This document shows, piece by piece, positions 8,491 through 20,293 of a stretch of 64,000 nucleotides of DNA (position 1 is the stretch's first letter; each line of letters starts with the position of its first letter). The notes beneath the pieces are model-generated. The model did not search any database. It worked only from the letters and a program-made list of their open reading frames with translations, and was not told where the DNA came from. Position numbers and translations under genes: made by a program. Source of the DNA: Bacillus shivajii (GTDB lineage: Bacteria; Bacillota; Bacilli; Bacillales; Salisediminibacteriaceae); NCBI RefSeq assembly GCF_020519665.1, contig NZ_CP084703.1, forward strand, positions 1,302,001 to 1,366,000, read 5' to 3'.

Positions 8491-9897
8491 ATGCAACGAT
8501 CACAGACAACATCAAAAGATGGCTACCTGCAGGAGGGTACGCTGGAAGCGAAGAGTAATGCAGGAGTGTGCAGTATTCTTCGCGGTGAGAAGAAGAGTCA
8601 GGATGGTGAGCCTTCCGAGCTGATGAGGAAACTCGTCTCTCGGGAGAACCTTGTACATGCATTTAAACGTGTTAAACAAAAGAAAGGCAGCGCAGGCATC
8701 GATGGTGTGAAAACGAATGAGATCCATTCTTATTTTGCCGAGCACCACAGGTCGATTGTGCTTTCTCTTAAAGATGGTTCGTATGAACCTCACCCTGTCA
8801 AACGGGTACTCATCCCGAAAGACAACGGAAGTAAAAGAGAGCTGGGAATTCCTACAGTGAGGGATCGAGTGATCCAACAGGCACTCGTGCAGGTGATTAC
8901 ACCTTACATTGATTCTCACTTTTCAAAGAACAGTTATGGGTTCCGCCCCAGACGAAGCGCGCATGACGCTATCATGAAAGCGAAGTCCTACCATGAAGAG
9001 GGATACCGCTATGTGGTTGATGTCGACCTGAAACAGTACTTCGATACGGTCAATCATGATAAACTCATGCATCTAGTGAGCCGGTTCGTTCAGGATCGTA
9101 CGATCCTGAAACTCATACGCAAGTTCCTTGTTTCAGGAGTGAAAATTGGCGATCATGTCCACCCGAGCGAAATTGGAACACCTCAAGGTGGTAACCTATC
9201 TCCGCTCCTCAGTAACATTTATCTTCATGAATTGGATAAGGAACTTGAGCGAAGAGGTCACCGATTTGTTCGCTACGCAGATGACTGCAATATCTATGTC
9301 AAAAGCCGTAAGGCGGGGGAACGTGTCCTTAATAGCATCACAACCTTCCTGGAAGACAAACTTCGTTTGACGGTGAATAAAGAGAAAAGTGCGGTCGGAA
9401 CGCCGACAAAAAGAAAGTTCCTTGGTTTCTGCCTTCAGTCTCTCCCGAAAGGGAAAAGCGGAGTTCGTCCCCACATTAGGGCTAAACACCGTTTGGAAAA
9501 GAAGGTGAGAGTCCTTCTCTCGCGAAAGAGACCGGGGAATGTGCGTGAAATTATAAAGGAACTTAATGAAGTTCTTCGAGGGTGGATTGCGTATTATGGC
9601 ATCTCAAGGATGAAGAAATATGTTCATGACACCGCCCAATGGGTGAGAAGGAGAATCAGACAACTTATCTGGAAAAGATGGAAGAAAGTGAAGACCAGAT
9701 ATCGAAGTTTGATCAAGCTGAAAGTTCCCAAAGATAAAGCGTGGGAATGGGCAAATACACGGAAGGGTTACTGGAGAATTTCAAAGTCCTTCATACTGCA
9801 CAGATCCATTACAAAAGAAGCCCTGCAAAAAGCAGGACTCCTTAACATGGACGCTTTCTATAAAAAAATGCATGAAAGGCATCACTCAACTTATTGA
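8491..9897 (+). CDS. ltrA: Group II intron reverse transcriptase/maturase
   Basis: A 468-residue intron-encoded protein. The RT domain spans roughly residues 60-320: PKDNGSKRELGIPTVRDRVI is RT motif 2, QGGNLSPLLSN is motif 4 and YADDCNIYV near residue 260 holds the catalytic YADD. The maturase (domain X/GIIM) follows at about 340-450 (LRGWIAYYGIS). There is no HNH endonuclease domain, as expected for class C, which uses nascent DNA ends or single strands. GGAGG lies 9 bases upstream of the ATG. The reading frame is intact, so the intron may still splice and move. Confidence 0.95.
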   Translation: MQRSQTTSKDGYLQEGTLEAKSNAGVCSILRGEKKSQDGEPSELMRKLVSRENLVHAFKRVKQKKGSAGIDGVKTNEIHSYFAEHHRSIVLSLKDGSYEPHPVKRVLIPKDNGSKRELGIPTVRDRVIQQALVQVITPYIDSHFSKNSYGFRPRRSAHDAIMKAKSYHEEGYRYVVDVDLKQYFDTVNHDKLMHLVSRFVQDRTILKLIRKFLVSGVKIGDHVHPSEIGTPQGGNLSPLLSNIYLHELDKELERRGHRFVRYADDCNIYVKSRKAGERVLNSITTFLEDKLRLTVNKEKSAVGTPTKRKFLGFCLQSLPKGKSGVRPHIRAKHRLEKKVRVLLSRKRPGNVREIIKELNEVLRGWIAYYGISRMKKYVHDTAQWVRRRIRQLIWKRWKKVKTRYRSLIKLKVPKDKAWEWANTRKGYWRISKSFILHRSITKEALQKAGLLNMDAFYKKMHERHHSTY

Positions 9898-9931
9898 ACC
9901 GCCGTATACGAGATCCGTACGTACGGTGGTG
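9898..9931 (+). other. Group II intron domain V
   Basis: ACCGCCGTA and TACGGTGGT pair over 9 bp at the base of a hairpin with a bulged tip. The catalytic triad reads CGC (9900-9902) instead of the common AGC; CGC is what class C introns carry. This supports both the class and a catalytically competent RNA. Confidence 0.8.
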
Positions 9932-9985
9932 TGAGAGGACGGAGGGGCGAACCCTCCTCCTACTCGATTATGGAATAAGAACTTT

Positions 9986-10666
9986 CTATTTTGCTACTTT
10001 TTCTAAATTACCATTCTTGTCCATGCGGAATGTAGGTGTTTCACGATCTTCAGGATCTTCATCTAGTAAGGCCATGCGCCTAGCACGATTCATAATACCA
10101 ATAATGGATTGATAGTCTTCTTCAATGACTTTATGTTCGTGCTCAAGCTTTGCTAAAGTTTTTTCTAAGTCATTTACTTTTTGACGTAATTCATTATTTT
10201 CTAATTTTAGAGCTTCATTTTCTTGAGCGAGAAGCCGATCCTTTTGTCCTTGTCCATTCATGCCTTGTAAGAAGTCAATGACATCTTGTAACGTCATCTC
10301 GCTTTCTACTTTTACATCACGTTGCGGTTGAGCATCACGAGAGAAAGAGTTTGGTACAAATGAATCAAATGTTGGTTGTTGTTCCTTTTTCTGAGGGACA
10401 TACGTACTAGGCTTTAACTCATTTGCTTGTTGGCGCTTACGCTCTTTACGATGTTTCTTTGCTAGTTTGATTGCATCATTATACTTATTCCGCACGACCG
10501 CATTCCATCGGAAGCCACAAGCAGCTGACGTTCTATTTAACGCGTCGCCAACTTCATCAAAAGCAGTTAATTGCGTACTTCCTTCACGGATATGACGAAG
10601 AACAGTTTCAGCTAATAGAAGATCGTCTTCTTCAGACCATGCATCTTGTCTAACTTTCATCTTCAT
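9986..10666 (-). CDS. RsfA-family (prespore-type) transcriptional regulator
   Basis: A 226-residue protein. The N-terminal Myb/SANT-like domain (residues 5-60, WSEEDDLLLAETVL then CGFRWNAVVRNKY) is typical of the RsfA/YlbO family, which modulates SigF-dependent forespore genes. A basic stretch follows (KKHRKERKRQQ) and residues 140-200 form a coiled coil, probably for dimerisation. The start has AAAGGA 7 bases upstream. Which paralogue it is (RsfA, YlbO or another) cannot be decided here. The group II intron now lies between its stop and the hairpin at 8029 that probably terminated it. Confidence 0.8.
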   Translation of the reverse strand: MKMKVRQDAWSEEDDLLLAETVLRHIREGSTQLTAFDEVGDALNRTSAACGFRWNAVVRNKYNDAIKLAKKHRKERKRQQANELKPSTYVPQKKEQQPTFDSFVPNSFSRDAQPQRDVKVESEMTLQDVIDFLQGMNGQGQKDRLLAQENEALKLENNELRQKVNDLEKTLAKLEHEHKVIEEDYQSIIGIMNRARRMALLDEDPEDRETPTFRMDKNGNLEKVAK

Positions 10667-10890
10667 TACAGTCCTTTCTTATCGTAGACTTTTAGTGTCA
10701 TATGAATTTTAATTACTACTAAGATGGACATAGATGAAAGATTTTATACTAGATAATGTCAAAAAATGTGGGAAAATTAGCTATTGTATCTGTTTGTCAC
10801 TTCGCTTTCATAGGCTTATTTTCACGAGTTAGTGTACGAAATTAACTTCGCATGGATGTCTCCCCTGAAAATATTATAATAATGATTTAT

Positions 10891-11060
10891 TCGCTTCTGT
10901 CCACTCGCTTTCACCTCAAGGGACAAGTGCGACATCCGTTCATTCTTCACTTCGTTAGAATTCACGGTGTCTTCTTTGCCGTGGGCAATGCCTCAGCTAA
11001 ACATGACTATCGTCATGTTGGATCTTCGTCTATTTTTCCCACAGGAGTCTCATGGACTCC
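10891..11060 (+). repeat. Composite dispersed repeat, copy 1
   Basis: Module A runs from CGCTTCTGTCCACTCGCTTT through GACATCCGTTC to GTGTCTTCTTTGCCGTGGGC, then module C appears as CCCACAGGAGTCTC. Module A recurs at 25862 (reverse), 38650 and 52103. The whole intergenic 10667-11265 has no convincing gene; short ORFs here are products of the repeat. Confidence 0.8.
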
Positions 11061-11175
11061 ACTCATTTAACTTATCAATACTTATTTTCATGTGTCATCG
11101 TGCGAAAGTCATTTCCCATGAAAACCTTTTTCTGTTTCTTTCGTGATTTTTGTCATCAATTACCAGAAAATGTTT

Positions 11176-11227
11176 TGGTGATAAAAAGAAAAACGACAGA
11201 ACCTCATTTAGACGATCTGCCGTTTTA
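11176..11227 (-). terminator. Terminator of rarA
   Basis: AAAACGACAGA and TCTGCCGTTTT pair with one mismatch; on the minus strand the stem is followed by TTTTTCTTTTT. It lies about 40 bases past the rarA stop. Confidence 0.75.
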
Positions 11228-11265
11228 TTTCATTACATTTTAGTATAAAGCTTGTAACGTCAATT

Positions 11266-12603
11266 CTATTTACCTCGTTTTTTCCGTTCATTAAAGTAAT
11301 CGAGTCGTTTTTGGATTGTTTTTTCATAACCGTTATTAGAAGAATCATAAAATGTTGCATTCTTTAAATGGTCAGGTAAATATTGTTGTGGTACAAAATG
11401 GTTTTCATAGTTGTGAGGGTACTTATACCCTTCACCATGGCCTAATTTTGAAGCACCTTTATAATGCGCATCTCGAAGATGAAAAGGGACGTCACCAGCT
11501 TTTTCTTTTTCGACAGCTCTTAATGCATTGTCAATACCGGTAATGACCGAATTACTTTTCGGCGCAGTTGCTAAGTAAAGCGCTGCTTCAGCTAGTGGGA
11601 TACGTGCTTCCGGCATTCCCACAAAGTCGACTGCATAAGCTGCAGATTGGGCAACGAGCAACGCATTTGGGTCTGCTAAGCCAATATCTTCGGCAGCGTG
11701 AACATAGAGTCGTCTAGCGATAAAGCGAGGATCTTCGCCGGCATAAATCATTTTTGCTAGCCAATATAACGCAGCATCAGGGTCTGAACCTCGAATACTT
11801 TTAATGAAAGCAGAAATTGTATCATAGTGATTGTCTCCGCTTTTATCATATTGAAGGATGCGTTTTTGAATGGAAGCTTCGGCTGTACTTAAATCAATAT
11901 GGATGACACCTTCTGCATTAGGGTCTGTAGTAAGAATTGCTAACTCTAACGCATTTAATGCAGTTCGAGCATCTCCATTAGAAATATCGACTAAATGAGA
12001 GAGTGCATCTTCGTCTATGTCTACTTTATAATCGCCAAAGCCCCTTTCCTTATCATGGATCGCAGTTTGTAAAACTTCTCTAAGGTCATCATCTGTTAAG
12101 GATTGCAATCTAAATAGACGTGATCTTGAAAGTAAAGCTGGGTTTACTTCAAACATTGGGTTTTCAGTTGTTGCTCCAATTAGGACAACTGTACCATCTT
12201 CTACAAAAGGAAGAAGCGCATCTTGCTGACCTTTATTAAAACGGTGAATCTCATCTATAAATAAAACAGTTTTCTCATGATCGTATTTTAGACGGTTTTT
12301 CGCTCGGTCAACGACTTCACGTACATCTTTAATTCCAGCAATGACCGCATTTAACTGTTCAAAATGCGCGGATGTAGAATTTGCGATTACTTTTGCTAAT
12401 GTTGTTTTACCAGTTCCAGGAGGACCGTGAAAGATCATTGGCGTTAACTGATCAGCTTCGATCGCTCTTCGAAGCAGTGTTCCTTTACCGACAATTCCCT
12501 TTTGGCCAATTACCTCCTCAATCGTTCGAGGACGCATTCTTGATGCTAACGGACCTTTTGGTTTTTCGCTCGATTGGGTTTGAGAGTGGTCAAATAGATC
12601 CAA
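11266..12603 (-). CDS. rarA: Replication-associated recombination protein A, AAA+ ATPase
   Basis: A 445-residue clamp-loader-like ATPase (MgsA/WRNIP1 family) that acts at stalled replication forks. Walker [10 protein letters not shown] is near residue 60, Walker B LFIDEIHR near 117, and the sensor 1 segment GATTENP near 143. The C-terminal tetramerisation domain with [18 protein letters not shown] is complete. In Bacillus it lies near aspS and cymR (yrvN), as here. A RBS-like GAGAGGAG lies a few bases before the ATG. tcdA, which sits upstream of rarA in B. subtilis, is not present. Confidence 0.95.
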   Translation of the reverse strand: MDLFDHSQTQSSEKPKGPLASRMRPRTIEEVIGQKGIVGKGTLLRRAIEADQLTPMIFHGPPGTGKTTLAKVIANSTSAHFEQLNAVIAGIKDVREVVDRAKNRLKYDHEKTVLFIDEIHRFNKGQQDALLPFVEDGTVVLIGATTENPMFEVNPALLSRSRLFRLQSLTDDDLREVLQTAIHDKERGFGDYKVDIDEDALSHLVDISNGDARTALNALELAILTTDPNAEGVIHIDLSTAEASIQKRILQYDKSGDNHYDTISAFIKSIRGSDPDAALYWLAKMIYAGEDPRFIARRLYVHAAEDIGLADPNALLVAQSAAYAVDFVGMPEARIPLAEAALYLATAPKSNSVITGIDNALRAVEKEKAGDVPFHLRDAHYKGASKLGHGEGYKYPHNYENHFVPQQYLPDHLKNATFYDSSNNGYEKTIQKRLDYFNERKKRGK

Positions 12604-12733
12604 TAGTGATTCTCCTCTCTAGGATCGTTTTTTATCATTGAATATAAGGAATAATTCATATACCATTTTATATGAGAAATACGAATTTACTTATTTATTA
12701 CAGTATATATCACGGACGGACAGCCTTTATCTA

Positions 12734-12742
12734 TGCTATAAT
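12734..12742 (+). promoter_or_regulatory. Extended -10 promoter of the yczE-cymR unit
   Basis: TGCTATAAT matches an extended -10. No good -35 is seen 17 bases upstream, which is common for this promoter type. It would serve the gene at 12800. Confidence 0.6.
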
Positions 12743-12799
12743 GAAATCTGCATTGTTACAAGAAAACTATACCTCATTTTAAAAGGAAGAGGAAAATGA

Positions 12800-13453
12800 A
12801 TGAATAAATTTTTTCATCAAGATCAATGGCCTATGATGTATCGTTGGTCTATTTATTTTATCGGATTAATCATCATGAGCTTCGGTATTGCACTTACAAT
12901 TCGTGGAGATTTAGGAAGTGCTCCATGGGATGTCCTTCATATTGGTTTAACCAATCAATTTGGGCTTACGGTTGGAAGCTGGACAATCATCATGGGTTTT
13001 CTTCTATTAGTTTTGTCTACACTATTAACAAAAGAGTGGCCAAAGCTAGGTGCTTATTTAAATATGGTGTTTGTCGGTGTGTTTGTTGATATCTTTTTAT
13101 TTTTCTTACAAACTCCATCTACATTATTATTTCAAGTAATTATGCTAGTCCTTGGGATCACAATTATGGGTTTTGGAATTGGTGTGTACATATCACCGCG
13201 TTGCGGGGCAGGGCCACGTGATAGCTTAATGCTTGCTGTGTCCAAAAAGACTGGTATGAGTGTTGCGAATGTGCGAATTGCCATGGAGATGGTAGTGTTA
13301 GTTGTTGGCTGGCAATTAGGAGGCCCAGTCTTTATAGGGACACTTCTTTTTTGTTTAACCATTGGTCATGTCGCAGGCTACTCATTAAATCTATGTGAAA
13401 AATGGTATGATCGAAGAATGGAAAGAGGGATGAACGTTGAAAATATCAACTAA
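12800..13453 (+). CDS. YczE/YyaS/YitT-family membrane protein
   Basis: A 217-residue integral membrane protein with about five hydrophobic segments (roughly 17-37, 50-70, 78-98, 107-127, 160-190). The signatures IRGDLGSAPWDVLHIGL and PRCGAGPRDSLMLAVSKK match the YczE family; its transport substrate is unknown. The ATG follows AGGAAGAGG. Its last 17 bases overlap the TTG start of cymR, so the two are coupled. In other bacilli cymR usually leads the cysteine desulfurase operon, so this gene is an addition on its 5' side. Confidence 0.82.
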   Translation: MNKFFHQDQWPMMYRWSIYFIGLIIMSFGIALTIRGDLGSAPWDVLHIGLTNQFGLTVGSWTIIMGFLLLVLSTLLTKEWPKLGAYLNMVFVGVFVDIFLFFLQTPSTLLFQVIMLVLGITIMGFGIGVYISPRCGAGPRDSLMLAVSKKTGMSVANVRIAMEMVVLVVGWQLGGPVFIGTLLFCLTIGHVAGYSLNLCEKWYDRRMERGMNVENIN

Positions 13454-13856
13454 AGGTAGATACGGACTAACAATTATGATTGCATTAGCAAAAAAATACG
13501 GGGAAGGTCCTATATCCTTAAAATCTATCGCGAAGGAACATAATTTGTCTGAGCATTATTTAGAGCAATTAATTGCTCCTTTAAGAAATGCAATTCTTGT
13601 AAAAAGTGTACGTGGAGCTTACGGTGGATATATGCTTGCTAAAGAACCGAAAGAAATTACTGCAGGAGACATTATTCGTGTTCTTGAAGGGCCGATTAGC
13701 CCTGTGGAAATTGTCGATGATGAAGAACCAGCAAAACGAGATTTATGGATTAAGATTCGAGATGCGGTTAAAGATGTATTAGACAATACCACTCTAGAAG
13801 ACTTAGCAAATTATGAAGATAAAGGCGACCAAGAATATTACATGTTTTATATTTAA
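13437..13856 (+). CDS. cymR: Rrf2-family repressor CymR
   Basis: A 139-residue winged-helix protein starting MKISTKGRYGLTIM. It controls cysteine and sulfur metabolism genes, in B. subtilis together with CysK. The recognition region HNLSEHYLEQLIAPL and SVRGAYGGY are typical. It contains no cysteine, so it is not an IscR- or NsrR-type iron-sulfur sensor. The TTG start is chosen because AGAGGGATG lies just upstream and the next methionine is inside the HTH. It precedes the cysteine desulfurase and mnmA, the usual order. Confidence 0.9.
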   Translation: MKISTKGRYGLTIMIALAKKYGEGPISLKSIAKEHNLSEHYLEQLIAPLRNAILVKSVRGAYGGYMLAKEPKEITAGDIIRVLEGPISPVEIVDDEEPAKRDLWIKIRDAVKDVLDNTTLEDLANYEDKGDQEYYMFYI

Positions 13857-14030
13857 TAGATCGCTTTTCGTAGTGAGGAGAAATGGGCAGGCATTTCAAA
13901 GCCTCACTTTTCCTTTGTAAACGAAAATTTCGTAAAGTGTGATAACTAATAGAACACGTGAACGTACGACGGAGAGAACAAAGTACGATGTATTATCATT
14001 GAAGATGAATAAACATAGAAGGTGTGTAAA

Positions 14031-16328
<2,298 letters not shown>

Positions 16329-16360
16329 CAACGTTAATAACTAAAGGAGCGAATGTACAT

Positions 16361-17026
16361 ATGGATAAGAACGAACAAGCAGTTAAACAAATGCAAGAAG
16401 GGAAAATCGAAGAAGCGGCGAAATTACTCAATGAGGCAATTGAGGAAAATCCGAAAGATGCCGTTGCGTATACGAATTTCGGAAATTTATTAGCAGCCGT
16501 TAATGAAGATGAGAAAGCATTAAACTTTTTTAATAAAGCAATTGAACTAGATGAAAAGCTCGCCACTGCTTATTACGGTAAAGGCAATGTACTATTTAAC
16601 CAAGAAAAGTATTTAGAAGCAATTGATGTTTACCAAGAAGCGTTATCACACGGCTTAAAAGAAGGTGACGTTTATTACATGTTAGGCATGAGTTTTTACA
16701 ATTTAAGTGATCTCGCTCGTGCGTTACCGAGTTTGCAAAGGGCAACAGAACTCAACACAGAAGACGTTGATGCGCATTTCCAGTACGCGTTGACACTTGC
16801 ACAATTAGAACAAGTTGATGAAGCAAAGGAAGCATTTGAACGAGTAATAGAGCTCGATGAAAATCATGCAGACAGTTACTTTAATTTAGGTGTCGCTTAT
16901 GCTTTTAAAGATGATGCCGCAAAAGCATTAGAAATGTTCAATAAAGCATTAGATATTCAACCAGATCACGTGTTAAGTGCAAATGGGAAACAACAAATGG
17001 AACAAGTGTTAAATAACGAAGAATAA
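16361..17026 (+). CDS. TPR-repeat protein (YrrB-like)
   Basis: A 221-residue protein made of about six tandem 34-residue tetratricopeptide repeats, for example AVAYTNFGNLLAAVNEDEKA and ADSYFNLGVAYAFKDDAAKA. TPR units are protein-interaction scaffolds. In B. subtilis YrrB lies at the same place between mnmA and recD2 and has been linked structurally to YrrC (RecD2), but the partner is not certain. RBS AAAGGAG precedes the ATG by about 12 bases. It is followed by recD2 after 17 bases. Confidence 0.9.
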   Translation: MDKNEQAVKQMQEGKIEEAAKLLNEAIEENPKDAVAYTNFGNLLAAVNEDEKALNFFNKAIELDEKLATAYYGKGNVLFNQEKYLEAIDVYQEALSHGLKEGDVYYMLGMSFYNLSDLARALPSLQRATELNTEDVDAHFQYALTLAQLEQVDEAKEAFERVIELDENHADSYFNLGVAYAFKDDAAKALEMFNKALDIQPDHVLSANGKQQMEQVLNNEE

Positions 17027-17043
17027 CGAAAGTAGGTTTCATA

Positions 17044-19326
17044 ATGACAGAGGCCGCCATCCATGAAGAAAAAGATTATATAAAAGGAGAACTACTCCAT
17101 CAAATTTATCATAATGAAGATTCTCTCTATACCGTTGCTAAGTTGAAGGTAAAGAAGTCATCCTATGAACAGATCGATTCAGAGATTACCGTTGTTGGTA
17201 CAATGCCAAACTTAGAAAAAGACATTACGTACCTTTTTTACGGCTATTTTAAAGACCATCCACGCTTTGGCAGACAATATCAAGTCGAGCAGTTTCAAAA
17301 ACTACTACCAGAAACCGAGCAAGGTATCATTCTTTATTTATCGAGTGATCGTTTTCCAGGCGTGGGGAAAAAAACAGCCGAAAACATCGTTGATACACTA
17401 GGTAAAAATGCGATCTCAGTTATATTACAAGATCGTGAAGTATTAAATAAAGTGGCAAACTTAAAGCCTGAAAAAGCAGACCAAATCCATCAAACGTTAT
17501 TAGAAGACCAAGGAATCGAACAAGTCTTAGTGAAGCTTTATGAATATGGCTTTGGACTGCAACTAGCTATTAAAGTGTATCAAGCTTATAAGATGGATGC
17601 GTTAAAAGTGATTGAAACAAACCCATATCAAATGATTGAAGACGTACAAGGAATCGGATTTGCAAAAGCAGATGTGATTGGGCGAAAACAAGGATTAACA
17701 GGTAATCATCCAGACCGGATTCGCGCGGCGGTTCTTTTCTTACTTTATGAACATTCGCTTAATAATGGCCATGTTTATGTAGGAAATGAGCAAATGATTG
17801 AAGATGCGAAAGATTTATTAGAAAAAGAAAGTGATGTAACGATATCTCACTTGGAAATCGCAGATCAAATCATTCAGTTAGGAGAAGAAAATAAACTCGT
17901 TGTAGAAGAGAAAAAAATGTTTATGCCTTCTCTTTATTATGCTGAACAAGGGATCGTTACAAACATTCATCGCCTTTTAAAAGAAGATCAGGAGCTTGAA
18001 GAGTATCCAGAGTCAGAGTTTTTAAAAGCGTTAGGGGATGTTGAAGAAGAGCTTGGCATTACGTATGCTCCTTCTCAAAAAACAGCGATTCAAGAAGCCC
18101 TTCACTCTCGAGTCATGATTTTAACGGGTGGACCAGGAACGGGGAAGACAACGGTAATTAAAGGATTGATTGAGGTATTCAGTGATTTAAAAGGAATCTC
18201 GGTTGATCCTGAAGACTATGATAAAAAATCCCCCTTTCCAGTTTTAATGGCTGCGCCGACAGGTCGTGCAGCGAAGCGAATGACAGAATCAACTGGTCTA
18301 CCAGCATCAACGATCCACCGTCTTCTCGGTTATAAAGGTAATGAAGATGAGTTTGAATACGATGAGTACGAGCAGCTTGAAGGTGATCTTTTAATCATTG
18401 ATGAAATGTCGATGGTGGATACATGGCTTGCCAATCAACTTTTTAAAGCAGTACCAGATCATATGCAAGTCATTATGGTAGGGGACGAAGATCAGCTTCC
18501 ATCTGTTGGTCCAGGCCAAGTGTTTACCGACTTTTTAGCATCAAAGCAAATACCATCGGTAAAACTGACTGATATCTATCGACAATCAGATGGTTCAAAA
18601 ATTATTGAGTTCTCTCACCAAATTAAAGAGGGTGCGTTACCTGGAAAAATTGATGGAGAAAGTAAAGACCTTCGTTTTTTCCCATGTGACCAACCACAAG
18701 TGCCTGAAGCGGTTGAGAAAATTTGTAAAGGAGCTATTTCTCGTGGATTTACCGCGAAAGAAGTTCAAGTATTAGCACCAATGTATCGTGGGATTGCAGG
18801 GGTAGAAAACTTAAATGATATGCTACAGAAGCTGTTTAACCCTCCATCAGACCAAAAACGAGAGGTTCCATTTGGAAACGTTGTATATCGTAGTGGCGAT
18901 GTTGTCTTGCAACTTGTCAACAACCCTGAAGAAAATGTATATAATGGTGACCGTGGAGAAATTGTTGCGATTTTTACAGAAAAGGAAAATACGGATGGCG
19001 AGATAAAAATTGTTATTTCCTTTGATGGTATTGAAGTGACCTATTCGAAGCAAGATTTAACACAAATTACTCATGCCTATTGTTGTTCGATCCATAAATC
19101 ACAAGGTAGCGAATTCCCAATTGTCATTATGCCAGTAGTAAAAGGATATTACCGGATGTTAAGAAAAAAATTAATTTATACGGGGATTACAAGGGCAAAA
19201 GACTTTTTACTTTTATGTGGAGATTGGAATGCACTTGAGATGGCGGTTGGAAATAACAATGATGTAGAACGAAATACAACGTTGAGAGATAAATTAAATG
19301 AGCGGGGAATGGAAGAAGAATACTAG
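17044..19326 (+). CDS. recD2: ATP-dependent RecD-like DNA helicase RecD2
   Basis: A 760-residue SF1B 5'-3' helicase. The N-terminal OB/HhH part (FPGVGKKTAENI, VQGIGFAKAD) distinguishes RecD2 from RecD of RecBCD. Walker A GGPGTGKTTV is near residue 361, Walker B LLIIDEMSMVD near 450, and the motif VI region GITRAKDFLLL near the end. It works in DNA repair and fork stability without RecBC. Length fits Bacillus RecD2. Probably cotranscribed with the TPR gene. Confidence 0.95.
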   Translation: MTEAAIHEEKDYIKGELLHQIYHNEDSLYTVAKLKVKKSSYEQIDSEITVVGTMPNLEKDITYLFYGYFKDHPRFGRQYQVEQFQKLLPETEQGIILYLSSDRFPGVGKKTAENIVDTLGKNAISVILQDREVLNKVANLKPEKADQIHQTLLEDQGIEQVLVKLYEYGFGLQLAIKVYQAYKMDALKVIETNPYQMIEDVQGIGFAKADVIGRKQGLTGNHPDRIRAAVLFLLYEHSLNNGHVYVGNEQMIEDAKDLLEKESDVTISHLEIADQIIQLGEENKLVVEEKKMFMPSLYYAEQGIVTNIHRLLKEDQELEEYPESEFLKALGDVEEELGITYAPSQKTAIQEALHSRVMILTGGPGTGKTTVIKGLIEVFSDLKGISVDPEDYDKKSPFPVLMAAPTGRAAKRMTESTGLPASTIHRLLGYKGNEDEFEYDEYEQLEGDLLIIDEMSMVDTWLANQLFKAVPDHMQVIMVGDEDQLPSVGPGQVFTDFLASKQIPSVKLTDIYRQSDGSKIIEFSHQIKEGALPGKIDGESKDLRFFPCDQPQVPEAVEKICKGAISRGFTAKEVQVLAPMYRGIAGVENLNDMLQKLFNPPSDQKREVPFGNVVYRSGDVVLQLVNNPEENVYNGDRGEIVAIFTEKENTDGEIKIVISFDGIEVTYSKQDLTQITHAYCCSIHKSQGSEFPIVIMPVVKGYYRMLRKKLIYTGITRAKDFLLLCGDWNALEMAVGNNNDVERNTTLRDKLNERGMEEEY

Positions 19327-19381
19327 CATGAGAAATCGGGTGTAACCTAAGACTAAGAATGTTCGAAGGGAGGAGCTTCCT

Positions 19382-19858
19382 TTGCGAACATCACAAAAGG
19401 TCAAGGGTGCACCTGTTTTTTTGTCTGATCATAATTTTCAAATCGGGAAAGTGGCAGATTTAGTTTTATCTGAAGACAAAGCACAAGTATTAGGTTATTG
19501 GGTACGCACAGAACAGCACTGGTGGTCACGCAATCACTTCCTACCTTTAGAGCGCATCTCATATGAAAAAGGAAGAGAAATCTATTGCAAAAATGGAACC
19601 ATGTTAACACCATTAAAACGGAGAAAAAGGTTCTATGATGGAAGCGATCATTTTTTTGGGAAACCACTCTTGGAACAAGATGGGGCAATGATCGGGATTA
19701 TTGAAGATGTATATTTTCTTCCAGAAACGGGCAAGATTGTAGGGTATGAACTGACCGAAGGGCTTTTTACAGATATTACTAAAGGAATTAAGGTATTTAA
19801 AACACAAATTCCTTTAAAGCGTGTAAATGAAGCCTTTATGGTTCGGACGGAAACATGA
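19382..19858 (+). CDS. PRC-barrel domain protein (YrrD-like)
   Basis: A 158-residue protein with two PRC-barrel halves: GAPVFLSDHNFQIGKVADLV near residue 9 and GKPLLEQDGAMIGIIEDVYF near residue 98. PRC barrels bind RNA or other proteins; no enzyme function is seen. The TTG start is chosen because GGGAGGAG lies 7 bases upstream and the protein begins exactly at the domain. Same position after recD2 as yrrD in B. subtilis. A second, longer PRC protein is at 47013. Confidence 0.8.
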   Translation: MRTSQKVKGAPVFLSDHNFQIGKVADLVLSEDKAQVLGYWVRTEQHWWSRNHFLPLERISYEKGREIYCKNGTMLTPLKRRKRFYDGSDHFFGKPLLEQDGAMIGIIEDVYFLPETGKIVGYELTEGLFTDITKGIKVFKTQIPLKRVNEAFMVRTET

Positions 19859-19877
19859 TTGCCAGGAGGTTTCACAT

Positions 19878-20063
19878 ATGCGGTGCCCAAATTGTAAAGG
19901 GAAAGATATAGGAAAGATTGGTACTAACCAATATTATTGCTGGAGTTGTTTTATTGAACTTTCAATTTCTAACGGACGCTTTTGTCTTCATCAAGTAGAA
20001 GCTGACGGGTCTCTAAGCTCCCTTGATGACTTATTTGAAGAAGAAGAGCGGCTTATTGATTAA
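19878..20063 (+). CDS. Small zinc-ribbon protein, 61 aa
   Basis: A 61-residue protein beginning MRCPNCKGKDIGKIG; cysteines 3 and 6 with 21 and 24 (YYCWSCF) form a classic CxxC...CxxC zinc ribbon. The C-terminus is acidic. The ATG at 19878 has CAGGAGG 8 bases upstream, so an upstream in-frame ATG inside the previous gene is rejected. It lies in the recD2 run of genes. Function unknown; zinc ribbons of this size usually bind nucleic acid or a protein partner. Confidence 0.75.
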   Translation: MRCPNCKGKDIGKIGTNQYYCWSCFIELSISNGRFCLHQVEADGSLSSLDDLFEEEERLID

Positions 20064-20090
20064 GTTGTATAATGACAGGTGGTGACAACA

Positions 20091-20282
20091 ATGAGAGTAT
20101 TGGCATCTCTTGTCGCATTAGGTGTTGGAGCTTATGCATACGCCACGAATATGGACAACAAATCAAGAAAGCGTTGGAAAAAACGTTTAGGTACGATGGA
20201 TTTTAGTACGCTCGAAGAGATGATTCCAAACAAGCGTTCAATGAAACGTATGCAGAAACGAATGACAAAAGCATTGACGTAA
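20091..20282 (+). CDS. Small DUF3918/YrzQ-like protein, 63 aa
   Basis: A 63-residue protein starting MRVLASLVALGVGAYAYAT, a short hydrophobic helix, followed by a basic tail (KSRKRWKKRL, KRMQKRMTKAL). It resembles the YrzQ/DUF3918 group of small Bacillus proteins. The ATG follows AGGTGG by 8 bases; GTG codons at 20079-20084 are inside that site. It is the last gene before a terminator. Function unknown. A distant look-alike is encoded at 50236 on the minus strand. Confidence 0.65.
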   Translation: MRVLASLVALGVGAYAYATNMDNKSRKRWKKRLGTMDFSTLEEMIPNKRSMKRMQKRMTKALT

Positions 20283-20293
20283 TAATTGGGAAT

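Larger units (their letters stand above)
8068..9968 (+). mobile_element. Class C group II intron, apparently complete
   Basis: The element runs from GTGTGCCCGG (8068) to CTACTCGAT (about 9968) and encodes one reverse transcriptase/maturase. Its RNA part is visible: 420 bases of structured 5' region, then domain V at 9898-9931 and domain VI to the end. Insertion immediately downstream of a terminator hairpin is the hallmark of bacterial class C introns, which recognise the stem plus a short IBS1. Restoring the exons gives GGCTTTATCT joined to TATGGAATAAG. Boundaries are judged by eye and may be off by a few bases. The intron separates the minus-strand gene at 9986 from its presumed old terminator. 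Confidence 0.93.

Noticed and set aside
10852-11243. Two short ORFs after the rsfA-like gene
   Set aside because: They lie on repeat copy 1 and an adjoining terminator, lack ribosome binding sites and have no protein-like conservation.
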